Of a stretch of 64,000 nucleotides of DNA, positions 44,843 to 56,393 are shown in pieces. Numbering within the stretch: position 1 is the stretch's first letter; each line of letters opens with the position of its first letter. The stretch spans positions 1,488,001-1,552,000 of the forward strand of contig NC_089428.1 in assembly GCF_013426205.1 (NCBI RefSeq). The letters are read 5' to 3'. The DNA comes from Metarhizium brunneum. Its lineage: Eukaryota > Ascomycota > Sordariomycetes > Hypocreales > Clavicipitaceae. Position numbers and translations under genes: made by a program. The notes beneath the pieces are model-generated. The model searched no databases and was not told the origin of the DNA. It was given only the letters and a program-made list of their open reading frames with translations.

Positions 44843-46703
44843 TCACAATTCCTCTTTCGTGTCCCTTACTTTTTCCTGCGCTGCTTCGCTCCCAAGTCTT
44901 AGCTGGTCCAGTGTCCATCTCCACCCTTGGGCTGCAGCATCTCCTATCTTTGCCAACACAGTACCGGACGGCGACGATGTACCAAACTTAAAATACGTGG
45001 ACTGTTGACGAGCCAACGCTCTAAGCTCTTCCAGCTTAGAACCTTGTGGCACCGGGACACCATAATTGTCTAGATATGCCTTCAGCTCTGAGCGAGTCCA
45101 TGAGTCAAATGCCGTCTTCTCAACAGACGCCGTAGCCGACGAGAGATAGCTGGTAACCGACGCAAACTGGCTTCCACCGGCCGAGGAGGCTGATGAATAG
45201 GCAGAGACTGCAGCGCTGATAAGTTCCTCTCGGGAAGCATCTTTCTTCTTAGCAGCCTGTTTGGCGATAGAATCACCATTCCTCACCAGATATTCCTTTA
45301 GGTTCGAGTAACTGAAGTCGTCGAATGACCACGCCTGCCAACCCGAGGCCGCTTTGCGGGAATACTTTCGAACAAGAGCTCGTAAATGGTCTACATCAGA
45401 ACTCTGAGGTACAGGAACCCCACGGGCATCCAGGTACGCCTTCAGACGGCTCTCCGACCACTTCGACGTGGCTTGGTTAAACGCGTCTTCAGCTGCAAGG
45501 GAGGCACCATCAGTGGCTCGGGCGTACTCGTTTCGCGCATTGGAAGTGGCAGCCCCGAACCCGGAACTCGCCTTTGCTTGAACGTTGTCCCCTAGAATAT
45601 CAGCTCGGTGTTTGCGAACTAGGGCACGAAGCTCGTTCTCCTTTGTGCCTTGCGGAACGCGGATGTTGTTCCTGTCACAAAATTCCTTTAATTGAGATTC
45701 ACCCCAAGCATCGATTATCATGTCTGTCAGGTTGGCGTAAGCTGCTCGTGCACTCGCCCTCGCACTCGCAGCCTCCTGCTGGGCTTTCAAGTATGCCAAC
45801 CTAGAATTTCGGCGGGCGGCAGCGACAAGTTTGTCGCGGGTCGAAGGCTGCGGAACTGGAATACCGTACTTGTCAAGCCATGCCTTGAGGTCGGACTCAC
45901 CCCAGGTTTGGTAGAGCCAGTCACCAGGGTACGCGGCGGTTTCGCCCATCTTCTTAGCCACAACCTCGTACCCAAGCCTAGCCTTCTGCAGAAGAGTATC
46001 CCTGTGTCGCGGCTGCGGCACTTTAAAGTCATCACACAAGCGTTAGTGAAAGAAATATACCCAAGGTGTTACGAAGATAGGTGAGTGGCAGGCGGAAAAC
46101 CTCCTGGCCATTCGAATCTGGATATTCATGGCGTCCTTACCTGGAATTCCGTGCTCATCGCAGAACGCCTTCAGTTGACTCTCTGACCAAGTATCTAGAA
46201 TCCATTCCTTGGTATTGGTCCACGACTGTCGCGCGGCCTCTTCGGATTCGTACCAGTTTGATTTGACTTGCGAAATTAAGCTGTCCTTGGATTCCTCAGT
46301 GGCCGTCTGAAAGTCTTGTCCCCTTTCGCGTAAATAGGAAATTAATTGGGCAGTATCCCAGCTACGATATGGTTGCACAATGATGTTATTCCAGTGTCGT
46401 TGAACCAGTGTCTCCAAATCTTTTCGGTCTGATGCTTTTGGATAGGGAATATCATTGTCAGACAGCCAACGCTCGAGCTCTGTCTGATGCCATTTATTAT
46501 ATACTGCAACACCAAGGCAAGATATCAGTCCTTTAGATTCTGCGTAAAAGCATGGGATGGTATATTGTACAATGGGGGGCCCAGTTCATTCGGAGTACGT
46601 AGGTGCAAGCAAACATACCTGCTTTGGTACCTGGAAACCAGCTGCTTGCAGCGGCTCCAGACACGGCCAAGCCAGTCGTGAGGAGAACCCTGAGAAACCT
46701 CAT
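44843..46703 (-). CDS. ish1: Ish1/Msc1 repeat protein
   Basis: Three exons on the minus strand, 46703-46619, 46503-46141 and 46020-44843, 541 residues. The start MRFLRVLLTTGLAVSGAAAS is a signal peptide. The rest is built from about eight helix-extended-helix units of the Ish1 type: for example WSESQLKAFCDEHGIPVPQ, WGESDLKAWLDKYGIPVPQ, WSESRLKAYLDARGVPVPQ and WTRSELKAYLDNYGVPVPQ. The pattern is W-x-x-x-x-L-K-x-[FWY]-[LC]-x-x-x-G-[IV]-P-V-P-Q. Ish1 (fission yeast) and Msc1 (budding yeast) are ER/nuclear-envelope proteins, stress-induced and linked to chromatin or nuclear envelope. The repeats resemble LEM/SAP folds that bind DNA or chromatin. The second and seventh repeats are degenerate. Function is inferred from the family. 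Confidence 0.92.
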
Positions 46704-47815
46704 TGTATCGACTTTGAGTTGTGTAGGAATGGGATTAAAATAGAGGTGCTAGCCGTTTGTCCCGTAGTAATCCAGAAGAAGCAGATGGTTTCGTGTATAA
46801 GTGCAAATGGCAGAGTTGAACCAAGCCGTAGTAGGGTTATGAAGCCACTGCCAGCTGCCGGCTTATATGAGGGGGGAGAAACGCCTGCAGCAAGAAAGCA
46901 TAGTTCTATTGCCCTTGTGCACTGAATGACGACGTGGGGTGTTCCAGTGGGTGTAATAAGCTAGAGCCAAAAGCCATTGATGAGCAGGGTTGGCGTATCC
47001 ATCACGTCACTACTCTTCGCCTCTGATCTACATGCCGAATGCACAATTTCTATCTGTGCCTTGAACAGTAGCAGGTGGCAGGCAATACTTGCCGATTAAA
47101 ATCGCTGCTACGTCAACGGTTCAACGGGCGATGCAGGAGCACATGCTGAACTAAAACTACCACAACGGCCTTTAAGATAGAGGCAATTTATTTTCCCTTT
47201 CCTCTCTGCGTGAGTTGAACAACACGCAGAATTAATGCCGACCTTTTCGCCCGAAACTGATAAATTGGCCTGTCAATCAACTGGGTCAAGCTCCCGCCAC
47301 AGTGACGTAGTAGACTTTGAGCTCCACCCGATCCCTCCAGCCAAAGGCGTGGCGGCCAATGTCTGCGGTGGCATCCCAAGTACTAGTACGGAGTACATAT
47401 GCATATTGAGATCATCGGAGGTGTGTGAGTCGGAAACTTGGCGCTTAGAGCGAGCCCTCTAGCTCAATCTATGCTTCATGGGAATCGTACAGGAAAATTG
47501 TCTAATTACTACGTAATCCAAAATCCTCCGGATGGATGTGTATGTCCAAGATGTATACAGTCGGTATTCTATGGACACAAGCCCAGCAGAACGAATACAC
47601 AGTTAATGTTGTAGTGTCCGTACATGGAAATATTTTCTATATAGTCTTCTGGATGCGCTGCCATCATGCAGTCGCAGTAGTACTAGTGATACAAGATACC
47701 CAACAACACATCCGCCCTCACCGTCTACTTATATTATGGCATCCATCTTACGACCTTGGCGTGGTTTCCGAGAGACCGACGTGCCATTCCCTGGTGTGAG
47801 CGAGTGGTGCCACGC
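46704..47815. other. Intergenic region
   Basis: About 1.1 kb between the Ish1 start and the RPT5 stop. It includes the Ish1 promoter. Frames at 47235-47462 and 47536-47799 (plus) lack domains; the latter overlaps the RPT5 3' end. No gene is supported. Confidence 0.5.
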
Positions 47816-49436
47816 TTAGGCGTAAAAGTTGACGGTCTACCATGATAATTAGCCACGTCTCTTAATGATGGTGATGGTGATGGTGATGTTGGATGAGGAC
47901 TCACGTCTTTCTTCTTGGCTTGTACTTCAGCAATTGCATCAACGTAATGCTCATGGCCAATTTTGTTCTTTCCTGACCGCAGGGCTATCATGCCCGCCTC
48001 AACACAAACAGCTTTAAGCATTGCTCCGCCGAACTCATCGGTACTCCTTGCAAGCTCACCCCAGTTGACACCAGGGTCTACTTTCATTTTTCGGGAGTGG
48101 ATTTTGAGAATTTGAGCTCTGGCCTCTTCATTGGGTAGTGGGAACTCGATTTTTCGGTCGAGTCGTCCCGACCTAAGCAAAGCTGGATCAAGCACATCGA
48201 CACGGTTTGTCGCGGCTAGAACTTTGATGCGGTCGTCCGATGCGAAGCCATCCAACTGGTTCAAAAGCTCCAGCATAGTTCTTTGGACTTCACGATCGCC
48301 GCTCTTCTCGCTGTCGAATCTCTTCGTGCCGACAGCATCAAGTTCATCGATGAATATGATAGCTGGCGCCTTCTCCTTTGCCAAAGCAAAGCAATCTCGA
48401 ACCAGTTTGGCTCCATCGCCGATGAACATCTGGACGAGCTGTGGCCCCGCCAGTTTTAAAAATGTAGCGTCTGTTTGCGCCGCACAGGCTCTTGCTAACA
48501 GCGTCTTTCCAGTGCCGGGAGGGCCGTACATCAATGCACCTGGAGGGAAAAATTAGCGGAACTATTGCTAGACGTGGAGATACAGCTGTCACAGGATCTA
48601 GAACTCGAAGCGGGGGAAGCTGCCGGCAAGATTTAAGGCGGTAGCTGGTGGGTTTCTCACCTTTAGGGGCTTTAATGCCAATTTTTTTGAATCTGTCGGC
48701 TTCCTTCATCGGCCATACAATCGCCTCAACCAACTCCTCGATCTGCTTGTCGAGGCCGCCGACATCTGTATACTGCTCTGTAGGCTTTTCATCTACTTCC
48801 ATCGCTTTCACCCTACTATCATACTCGGCTGGTAGGGTGTCGAGAATAAGGTAAGAGTCCTTGTTGACTCCTATGAGGTCCCCAGGTTTCAGCTGGTCAG
48901 AATCCACCAGCCCAATGAGCGGCAGAAAAATGGTTTGGCGAGTAGACGTCTTAATAACAGCCGACTTGCCTACTCTGGTTGCATCCAGGTCAATATTCGC
49001 ACCCTCTTCTGACGATTCAGCCGTAGGATCGAGGTCTAGCAACTCCACAACATTGCCAACAAGATACGGAAGCTGTCTGCAATTTAGTTAGCAAGAGGTT
49101 GATAATGTTGATATTTCTGTGCCATGCATACCTGTTGTTCGCAATCTTATCCACATTGTCCTTGATTTTCTCCCCCATTGCTGCTTTCTCGTGGGACAGC
49201 CGGGAAAGCTCGCTCTTCATGATTCTAGAATCGTTTTCCAGTAGTCGCTTCCGCGTCAAAATATCTTGTGTACTGAGGCCAAGTACCTCGTCGTCCAAGA
49301 TATCGTCATCTACCTTATCTTTCATCTCCTCGTCTCCATCTGGTCTTCCCTCCCTGTCTTGGTCAGGACCTCCATTTCTTTTTCTTTCATCTTTGTCTCT
49401 ACGATCGAGGTCGTCGAGCTCCTCGAGGGTGGACAT
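47816..49436 (-). CDS. rpt5: 26S proteasome regulatory ATPase Rpt5
   Basis: Four exons on the minus strand, 49436-49132, 49076-48661, 48539-47905 and 47836-47816, 458 residues. Rpt5 is one of six AAA ATPases in the proteasome base that unfold substrates. Visible: a charged N-terminal coiled coil ending before [17 protein letters not shown], an OB-fold ([16 protein letters not shown]), AAA Walker A GPPGTGKT, Walker [13 protein letters not shown], and the SRH with [20 protein letters not shown]. The last exon codes TVNFYA, giving the C-terminal HbYX motif (FYA) that docks into the 20S alpha ring. Without this 21 nt exon the frame would run on past the family end into unrelated sequence. Intron 3 carries a GGTGAT repeat. 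Confidence 0.96.
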
Positions 49437-49937
49437 CGTGGACGCCGTGAATAAGTGCAGTAGTCTCACGAAAAGTAGCTCCGATATTGTAATTGGTTAA
49501 AAGACTTGTTTCGGCAGGCCTACGGAGCTAAAAAAGAAAGACCGTCGCAGCTCGGACTTGGTACTGGATCAGGGCGACGAGATGTTGCAAGAGCTGGGCC
49601 AAGCTGCAGGGTCGGTGAGCCTCGTACACAAGGTCAGAGGGGATGGATGCTTGACAATCCTAGGCAGACGGTGGCGCGCAATCATTGGCAGCTTCACAGT
49701 ATTAATGCTCTAGGAGCACTGATGTTAGTCAGCAGGCAACGTTTCTGAGAGCACTTCCAAGGGGGCAGGGGCCAAAAGTTTATCCGGCCCCACTGAATAT
49801 TTCCCTTTCAGATGTGTTTCCAAAGCTCCAGGCTGTTGAACGCGGGTGTACCAGGACATTCGCTACTATCCGAAAAGTAAGTATGCGCACCGGAAATGGC
49901 AAGTTTTCTATGTGAGACTAATGCTTACATTTGCAGG
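49437..49937. promoter_or_regulatory. Shared divergent promoter of RPT5 and MRPL11
   Basis: The two start codons lie 501 bases apart and face away from each other, so this segment must hold both promoters. The MRPL11 side contains a likely 5' UTR intron with a GTAAGT donor at about 49878 and a TTTGCAG end at 49936. No specific operator was identified. Confidence 0.6.
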
Positions 49938-50948
49938 ATGGTTCGTGGAATGGATAAAGCAACAAGACCATGCCTGCGGCTGCTATTGTCGAAACAGAGA
50001 GCTCCTCGTCAACAGGTTGGACGGTTCAAATCATTTTCTTCCACAACCTCATTTGCAACAGCAAGTCAAGCGACGATTGATACAGCGAAATTCTGTCCCG
50101 GTGACTTTGATTATGCTCCAGTAACAAAACCTGCTAGTGCGAGGCCGATCGATACAAGAAAGAGCCAGTTGATTCGAACCTATACCTCTTTACTGCGGAC
50201 GACGCCATTGATGCTGTTCTTCCAGCACAGCAATTTGACAGCCATTGAATGGGCAGCTGTCAGGAGAGAGCTGAAGAAAGCCATTGATGCGGTACCAAAG
50301 CCCAGCCAGCATTCCGGCTTGGGCTTTGCGGATCTGTCTTCACGAATGCAGCTACAGGTTGTGCGAACAAACATGTTTAGTGTTGCATTGAGGATTGTCG
50401 AGTTTCACAGCCCACATGTTTCAAAAACATCACTCTCTGCGCAAGTGGCAAGCCAGGGACAGCCAGCACATGACCTCTCAAAAATGGCCTACGAGGCTAT
50501 TGGTGAAGCCACCGTTCCAGCGGACTCTGCCTTTGCACAACTCCAGCCACTAATGGTTGGTCCTATTGCGGCACTTGTTTTGCCAGCAGTTTCGCCGGCA
50601 CATCTTGCAGCTGCTTTAACTATTCTTTCACCTGCCCCTGGGGTATTCCCGGCACCGACTAGAAAAAAGAGCCCCGGTTACCACGATCCCATCTGCCAGA
50701 ATGGCCTTGCAAAACTTTTGTTAGTGGGTGGTCGCATTGAAGGCCAGATTTTTGATCAGGCTGGGGTGAACTGGGTGGGCGGCATTCAGGGTGGAGTGGA
50801 CGGCTTACGAGCACAGCTTATCAACACTTTGCAAGGAGCTGGCCTGGGTATTACGGAAACCCTCGAGGGCGGCAGCCGAAGTATATGGCTTGCTCTGGAG
50901 GGTAGGAGACTGCAGCTGGATTGTGGTGACGAGAAATCGCAATCGTGA
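49938..50948 (+). CDS. mrpl11: Mitochondrial large-subunit ribosomal protein uL10m
   Basis: Single coding exon from ATG 49938, 336 residues. The frame stays open upstream, but a GTAAGT...TTTGCAG intron ends two bases before this ATG, so translation should start here. The N-terminus (MVRGMDKATRPCLRLLLSKQ, many Arg/Ser) is a mitochondrial presequence. The core resembles the L10 fold with SQLIRTYTSLLRTTPLMLFF, EWAAVRRELKKAI, and PALVL-like AALVLPAVSPAHLAAALTIL, as in yeast YmL11. L10 anchors the L7/L12 stalk. The C-terminal WLALEGRRLQL closes the family region. The mitochondrial assignment rests on the presequence and the long fungal form. Confidence 0.85.
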   Translation: MVRGMDKATRPCLRLLLSKQRAPRQQVGRFKSFSSTTSFATASQATIDTAKFCPGDFDYAPVTKPASARPIDTRKSQLIRTYTSLLRTTPLMLFFQHSNLTAIEWAAVRRELKKAIDAVPKPSQHSGLGFADLSSRMQLQVVRTNMFSVALRIVEFHSPHVSKTSLSAQVASQGQPAHDLSKMAYEAIGEATVPADSAFAQLQPLMVGPIAALVLPAVSPAHLAAALTILSPAPGVFPAPTRKKSPGYHDPICQNGLAKLLLVGGRIEGQIFDQAGVNWVGGIQGGVDGLRAQLINTLQGAGLGITETLEGGSRSIWLALEGRRLQLDCGDEKSQS

Positions 50949-51786
50949 AAAGCCTTCCTCTGACGCCAGCCCTCGCTAAATACCTTCTTGGTAGAGAGCA
51001 AGCCTAACATGTATTAAAATGACAGGTGCTATAGATGTCGGTTGTACTATTATCATTCACATTTGATCCATGCACGAATATGCTACCTTGATATATTATC
51101 AAACATGACTGATGACACCTGTAGTACCACTACTATCGTACCAAATACCAAGGATTTGCTTGCCCCAACGATTCAGTACCAATAGCGTAGCTACTACGTT
51201 CAAAGCATTAATGAACCGCATGAGTTGTCAACATCTGGACGCAATATGATGGACCCGCAGCAGTCCACAGGTGACGGGAGGTAGGTACCTAGGTACGTAA
51301 GTACATACTAAGTACGCATTATGCCCCACTGCATAGTTGCAATGAACTCTCTATCTGGCATAATAAACCACCGGACTACTTAAGTACATCATACTGTCTG
51401 CCATCTATTTGTAAAGCCTCTTTAGGAGATAGCTACGAAATACCTGCCAGCACGCGACCTCCCTCCCAGCGGCTGCAATACAGTCGAGCATCATTGCATT
51501 CATATCGCAGTATAGGAGGAGGGCCTGGCTTGTTCTGCTCCCATTGCATCTAAGCATCTGGGTGAAACTCGAGAGACTGGCGACTTCGCCGCCACTGGTG
51601 AGTCTTGCATAGAGAACAATCCGCAGTTGGGCTTCGTTGCGGGTATGGAGCATCTAATATTTTTGCATAGAAGAAGTATAAGTAGTTCATCCAACCAAGG
51701 CGGTCCTAGGTTTCTGGGGAAACGACCATCGAGCGATCATCACGACAAGGCGGCCCGCTGAGTAACCACGCTCGACCACTTCCACA
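50949..51786. other. Intergenic region with palindromic tract
   Basis: About 0.84 kb. A GTAGGTACCTAGGTACGTAAGTAC tract lies at about 51281-51315, with another CTTAAG palindrome near 51380. Minus frames 51405-51694 overlap and have no domain. Confidence 0.55.
51279..51388. repeat. GGTACCTAGGTAC/ACTTAAGTAC tract
   Basis: Same palindrome class as elsewhere: GGTACCTAGGTACGTAAG at the left end and GGACTACTTAAGTACATC at the right end, about 60 bases apart. Confidence 0.65.
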
Positions 51787-52553
51787 ATGGATTTCGCTCC
51801 GTACCAATCCTCCCCGCCTGAACACTCTCGTGTTGCCTCCCCTGAATTTAATTCATCATCCCCTCGGCAGTCCCAGGACGGTACATCAAGACGGCCCTTC
51901 TCACCAGGCGATACTCGAAGCCCTCCACCGCTACAACACCCACAACCACAACGGACTTGGGCAAATCTTCAAAGCCAGGCAGGTGGGTGGTCAGGTAGTG
52001 CTGGCGCTGGAACAACCATGCCTGGCTCTTATCCAGCTGCCGAAATCAGCGAGTTCGATACCAGCCTAGGACTGCGGCTTGACTATGAGGCTTGCTTGGC
52101 CTATCTGGCACTTCCCCCTCTTGGTGCAATCGCCTTACTGATCCTGGAGCGCAATAGTGACTATGTTCGGTAAGCTTCGGAAATTCTCTTTATTTCTGTA
52201 GGGCCGCAGCTATCACAACAATCAGACATCTCAGTACACGTGAAAAGAGGTATTGTTAACAGCGACAACCCAGGTTCCATGCATGGCAATCAGCCTTATT
52301 ATTCACTACAATACTCGTATTTCATCTGCTGTTCTCGTGGTCGTTGTTCCTCACTTGGGTTCTCTCGATAGGCGATGTTGCTCTCATTGCTCTCCTATCG
52401 CTAAGAGCTTATAAAGATGCTGAGATTCTGGACAGGTATTGAACTGAATGCTATCCTATCTGAACCTCGTATTGTTCTTCCAACTTACACTATTGCAGAT
52501 ATGAAGTGCCATTTTTTGGACGCATAGCGAGTCGTATACTGGATGATGAGTGA
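51787..52553 (+). CDS. Small multi-pass membrane protein
   Basis: Three exons, 51787-52169, 52274-52435 and 52499-52553, 199 residues. The first about 90 residues are Ser/Pro/Gln-rich and disordered. Then come three hydrophobic segments: ACLAYLALPPLGAIALLILE, SALLFTTILVFHLLFSWSLF and LTWVLSIGDVALIALLSLRA. The end PFFGRIASRILDDE matches the short soluble tail of small fungal membrane proteins of the DUF4870/Tic20-like type. The order FHAWQSALLF after the first helix is typical of that family. Cellular location and function are unknown. Introns (104 and 63 nt) splice in frame. Confidence 0.82.
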
Positions 52554-52934
52554 TTGATAGCAGTGTGCCAGCGAATATAGGCTTTAGTCTTCAAGATTTT
52601 TAGTATATTTGACGAGTCCTTGCGATAGCCATGTATCCTATTTACCCAAGAATTTGAGGTGCGATTTTTCAATGGCAACTGTTGCTGTACGAGACAGGAG
52701 CGAACTGGCGTGAACTGGATAAATTATACAAATTATTGTCCCCTGTTCGATACACCTCATTATGTTGTGTACAATAAGCTGTGGCTGGTAAAGTTTGCCG
52801 AGACCAATTACATGAAATAATGTCGAGACAACACAGTCAGGAAAGCTCTGGGCCGGGGGTGTGGTATTGACGACATAAAGTTTCAGCTTTGGCGATCTCT
52901 TCTTTAACACTTTGCCCACTGAAATAACGCCACT
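52554..52934. other. Convergent 3' region
   Basis: About 380 bases between the stop codons of the membrane protein and TRL1. Minus frames 52490-52919 show no domain. Nothing else was seen. Confidence 0.6.
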
Positions 52935-55374
52935 CTATCTCGAGAGCACTCCCCTCACGGTGCCTTTGAGGACCGGCTTTTCCTCCAAAACCACCTCCGA
53001 AATATGTTCGCCATCAGCGCCGGCCTCAATCCATTTAGCCAAGAGGTCATTGCTTTCCTTCGGCTTGACTCCGGTATCCCTAGTACCCACTGTGATGTGG
53101 GCAACTCGGTTCACACACTCCCATTTACCTGTGTCGTCCAACAAGCGCACTACGACGGCCATTATACGGTCATCGAACACAATCTAATAACAGCAAAGAT
53201 CAGCTCAAACACAGTTCTAGTGAATCGAAACTAGGCAGATGTAGGCGAAATCGACGTACCCTTTCCAATAACAGGTCACATTCTCCAAACTGTGATTCCG
53301 AGCCACCTGCGGCTTCCCACGCCGCAGTGTATCGTTGCCACAGATCGGGATATTCATCCATGCTTGCTCTGTGCATTAGCGTAAGGTGAAACCTGCTTTG
53401 TATCCTCCTAGTCTGTTTCAGTTGCATGTAGAACCGGGCGGTCTGTGAAGTGGAAGCGCTGAAAGCCTTCTGTATAACGCAGTTGACTTTGTCGCTTGCA
53501 ACATCCACAGACATGTACTCTAGCTTCCGCTTCTTTTTAGTATTATTATCCGTTGCTCGAGCTGGAATGCGGTGATAGATATCGGGTTGGTAATCAAGCG
53601 CATTTTGGATTGCCGCATCATATTCCTCTGTAGACGGAATTGCTTCAATAAGATTCGGAAAATGTTGCTTCAACCGGCTCACCGCAGTCTCTAGATTTTG
53701 TCGACTGCCTACTACAGGGTCCAGTTCAATAACAACATCGAATCCGTCATCTGGATGAGCATATGGTGTGCAAGGCTCGAATCTTTTGATGAATCCATCC
53801 ATTACCCCGATGAACTTTCCTTTCTCGCTCGCGGCACGTATTGTCTGGTGGTTGTCGCCACGTGCTAAGACTCGGGCCTGTGTGACACTCCGAATTTTTT
53901 CCATAGACTCAGTATCATGCCGAAAGTTGAGGCACACCAGCTTGGCACCAGCATGTTGCAACTTCACATCAGTGATTAGCTGCTTCCTCTCGGTTTTCGT
54001 TGCATTGTTTCGGTCAGCAAAGACTACGGAATGATCTTCCAACTGATCCAATACAGCTTTCGTAAATCGAGGGGGGCGACCCTTGCCAGATATATTATCA
54101 TTTTGGATGTGACCCCATCCAAAGAGATGTGACATAGCCAAGGCTATAGTGGTTTTCCCGCAGCCGATGGTGGCAATTGGGCATAGAATAACGTCGCCCG
54201 TAACTTCTGTCATAATAACAGGATCTGAGTCGTCCAAGAATGCTGCGTCGCGCCCATTTATGTTTTTGAATTTGAGGAAATCGTCTCGCAGGGCAATGAT
54301 GCCATGGTTCTGGTTATATAGCTTCCCAAGGTTCGGATCAGCAGCCAACCGCTTGCGAGCATACAGCAGGTACTCCTCAGTGATCTTGTGATGTTTCTTG
54401 AACTTGGGTGGTTTCCCCGCAATAAGTGCCTTTGTACATTCCCTCCATTGTCGATACATCAAGTATGGTTCTTCAAATTTGTATTTGAAAAACCAATCCT
54501 GGTAGGGTCGCGTGGCTGGGTCTGCACTCATTTTGCACCGAATGACAAATCCCTCGACCTCTCTCCCGTCGTGCGATCCTGTCTGTGCAACATCCTCCAG
54601 AAATGTCTTCACCTCCTGGACGTTTCCCATTACCGTAAAGCCCGTTTTGATAAATCCCCAGTTATCTGCAAATTCCTGTACGGCCGGGCTGGGATACGTA
54701 ACGAATTCCGGGAGGTTGAGATTGATCCCGTGGAGATACAGGCCAGCTGTGTCAGACCTATATGCCAGAACATGCTCCTCAAATGAATCATCACAGAGTT
54801 CAGCGACTGCGGTGACGTTGCGGCTTCGAAGCTCTCTAGCTAGATCTTCTTTGGTTCTGCCAATAGCTGAGAGTTGTCTTTCTAGGCGTCTCTCACCCGC
54901 GCTGGAATGGCTGACTTGAATATCATCTCGGTCGCCTGTGGAATGTTTGCTGCAGACCAATAATGTACCATCGTCAAGCCCGGATACAAATATAATGCAC
55001 CCATTTTCCTTGAGCGTGAGCTCATAGGGGGGGAGTGTGTTGACAATTATGTTCTCCCATTTCGTCTCCGGCACTTCACTGACGTTGAAAAACTTATCAT
55101 AACCTCTGACGGCTATTTCAGGGTGCTGCCGCGGTGCCTTAGGGGTGGTGAAGAGGCCCCGGGCGTATGTGGGAAGATCTGGTCGCTTATAATCCCAGTC
55201 TTGTAATTTCCATGAATCAATTTTGAGCCCATTCGTTGAGCCTTTGACCTGGAAACTTGTCTTCTTGATAGCAAACCCGCCGTGTCGCTTCTCTTTCCTA
55301 GCCAATTCTAGGGCATTGAGCATACGAGAGACATCGTCGATATCTTGAGGGATATACGGCGCAGCTGACGACAT
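52935..55374 (-). CDS. trl1: tRNA ligase Trl1
   Basis: Two exons on the minus strand, 55374-53260 and 53183-52935, 787 residues. Trl1 heals and seals exon halves after tRNA splicing and joins HAC1 mRNA in the unfolded protein response. Three domains are complete: an N-terminal adenylyltransferase ligase with Lys122 in LTLKENGCII, a central polynucleotide kinase with P-loop ATIGCGKTTI (about 403-409), and a C-terminal cyclic phosphodiesterase with the paired HxT motifs HLTLMHR (His663) and HITVGTR (His734). The second HxT lies after a 76 nt intron with a GTACGT donor. The frame is open upstream to about 55464, but ATG 55374 (MSSAAPYIPQDIDDVSRM) is the first ATG in that frame. Size fits fungal members (about 800-830). 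Confidence 0.96.
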
Positions 55375-56393
55375 TTTATTGTGCGAGTACCTGAACTTGC
55401 TCAATCGAGATTGAAACCCTTTCTGTGTCAGATAATGTGGTCTTGTATTGGAGTGAGAAGACAAGAAGAACTAGTTCGCTCGAGATATCTTAGAACGTGG
55501 AAAGCAGACCGACTTGGAATAGCCGAAACTCGGGAAACCGCTATGACTCACAGCCTCAATTTCTCCTGCGTTGTTGCTCCGCCTTGGCGTTTTCCAGCCT
55601 CGCAAAGCTTGAGGCAGGAATGGATGTGTGCATGTAAACATTTGACACCAGGAGCAGACTTGTGCCAATAACTAAAGCTTGTCGTGAGAATGGGTCATCG
55701 CCGAGAAGCCCTCGACCGGGTGGGTCCAAAGCTTCCCAGTTCCTGTTATATACTCCGTAGGTACCTGCCGTAGGTACATAGGTACGCACCTAGATAGGTA
55801 CTTACAAAGTACCCAGGTAAGTATGTGATTTGGCAGGCGGATTCAACAAATGAAGGCATGCACATCCGTGCCCCCTGGGCAGCTCATTTCAGCCACCGTC
55901 TGTCTTCCTTGTCAAAGAGCGATTCAGGCGGGAATGCCGCCGCCGCCTTAGGGAGGGAGAAATCAGGTACTCCCTATCCATGAATCATTAATCAAATTTC
56001 TACAGTCTAATCCACAAAACACAGCTGGTGACTGGAAGACTTATGCTGCCGTGTGGTTGTCGAAATCAGTATAACTGGGCTACATAACGAAAATACCAAT
56101 AAATAACACTGTTAGGAGTCGAGCCCAATCTCCTTTACGTAACTCCGAGAATAGAGGATACAGTGACCTAGAAATTTTTGGGTCGTTGTCATGTGGGATG
56201 TTCCAAAGAGCCGATTTAAGGTGTGTGCTCGGGTGAGTAGAAACCCTGTCTGACATAATCCGGCTATCCAACCCGAACTTTCGCAGATGCGCTGAGTCCA
56301 ACCTCACTTTAAATGACTTGTGCCACAACCCTCAGACATCTTAAGAGGTGCATCTTACGTTCGCCCTGGTCGCACAACCCAAAGACTGTCGAC
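55375..56393. other. Intergenic region with palindromic tract
   Basis: About 1 kb between divergent TRL1 and the ankyrin gene. It contains a GTAGGTACATAGGTACGCACC-type tract at about 55755-55825. Frames on either strand are short and without domains. Confidence 0.55.
55755..55825. repeat. TAGGTACATAGGTACG palindromic tract
   Basis: Overlapping GTAGGTACC, ATAGGTACG, CCTAGATAGGTACTTAC and AAAGTACCCAGGTAAG words, the same class as the other tracts. Confidence 0.65.

Noticed and set aside
49660..49675. GGTGGCGCG as a yeast PACE-like proteasome element
   Set aside because: It differs from the yeast element, and a clear Rpn4 homologue is not expected in filamentous fungi; one short match is weak.
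49896..49937. Earlier start of MRPL11 at 49896
   Set aside because: That ATG lies within a 5' UTR intron with a GTAAGT donor and TTTGCAG end, and the later ATG gives a proper mitochondrial presequence.
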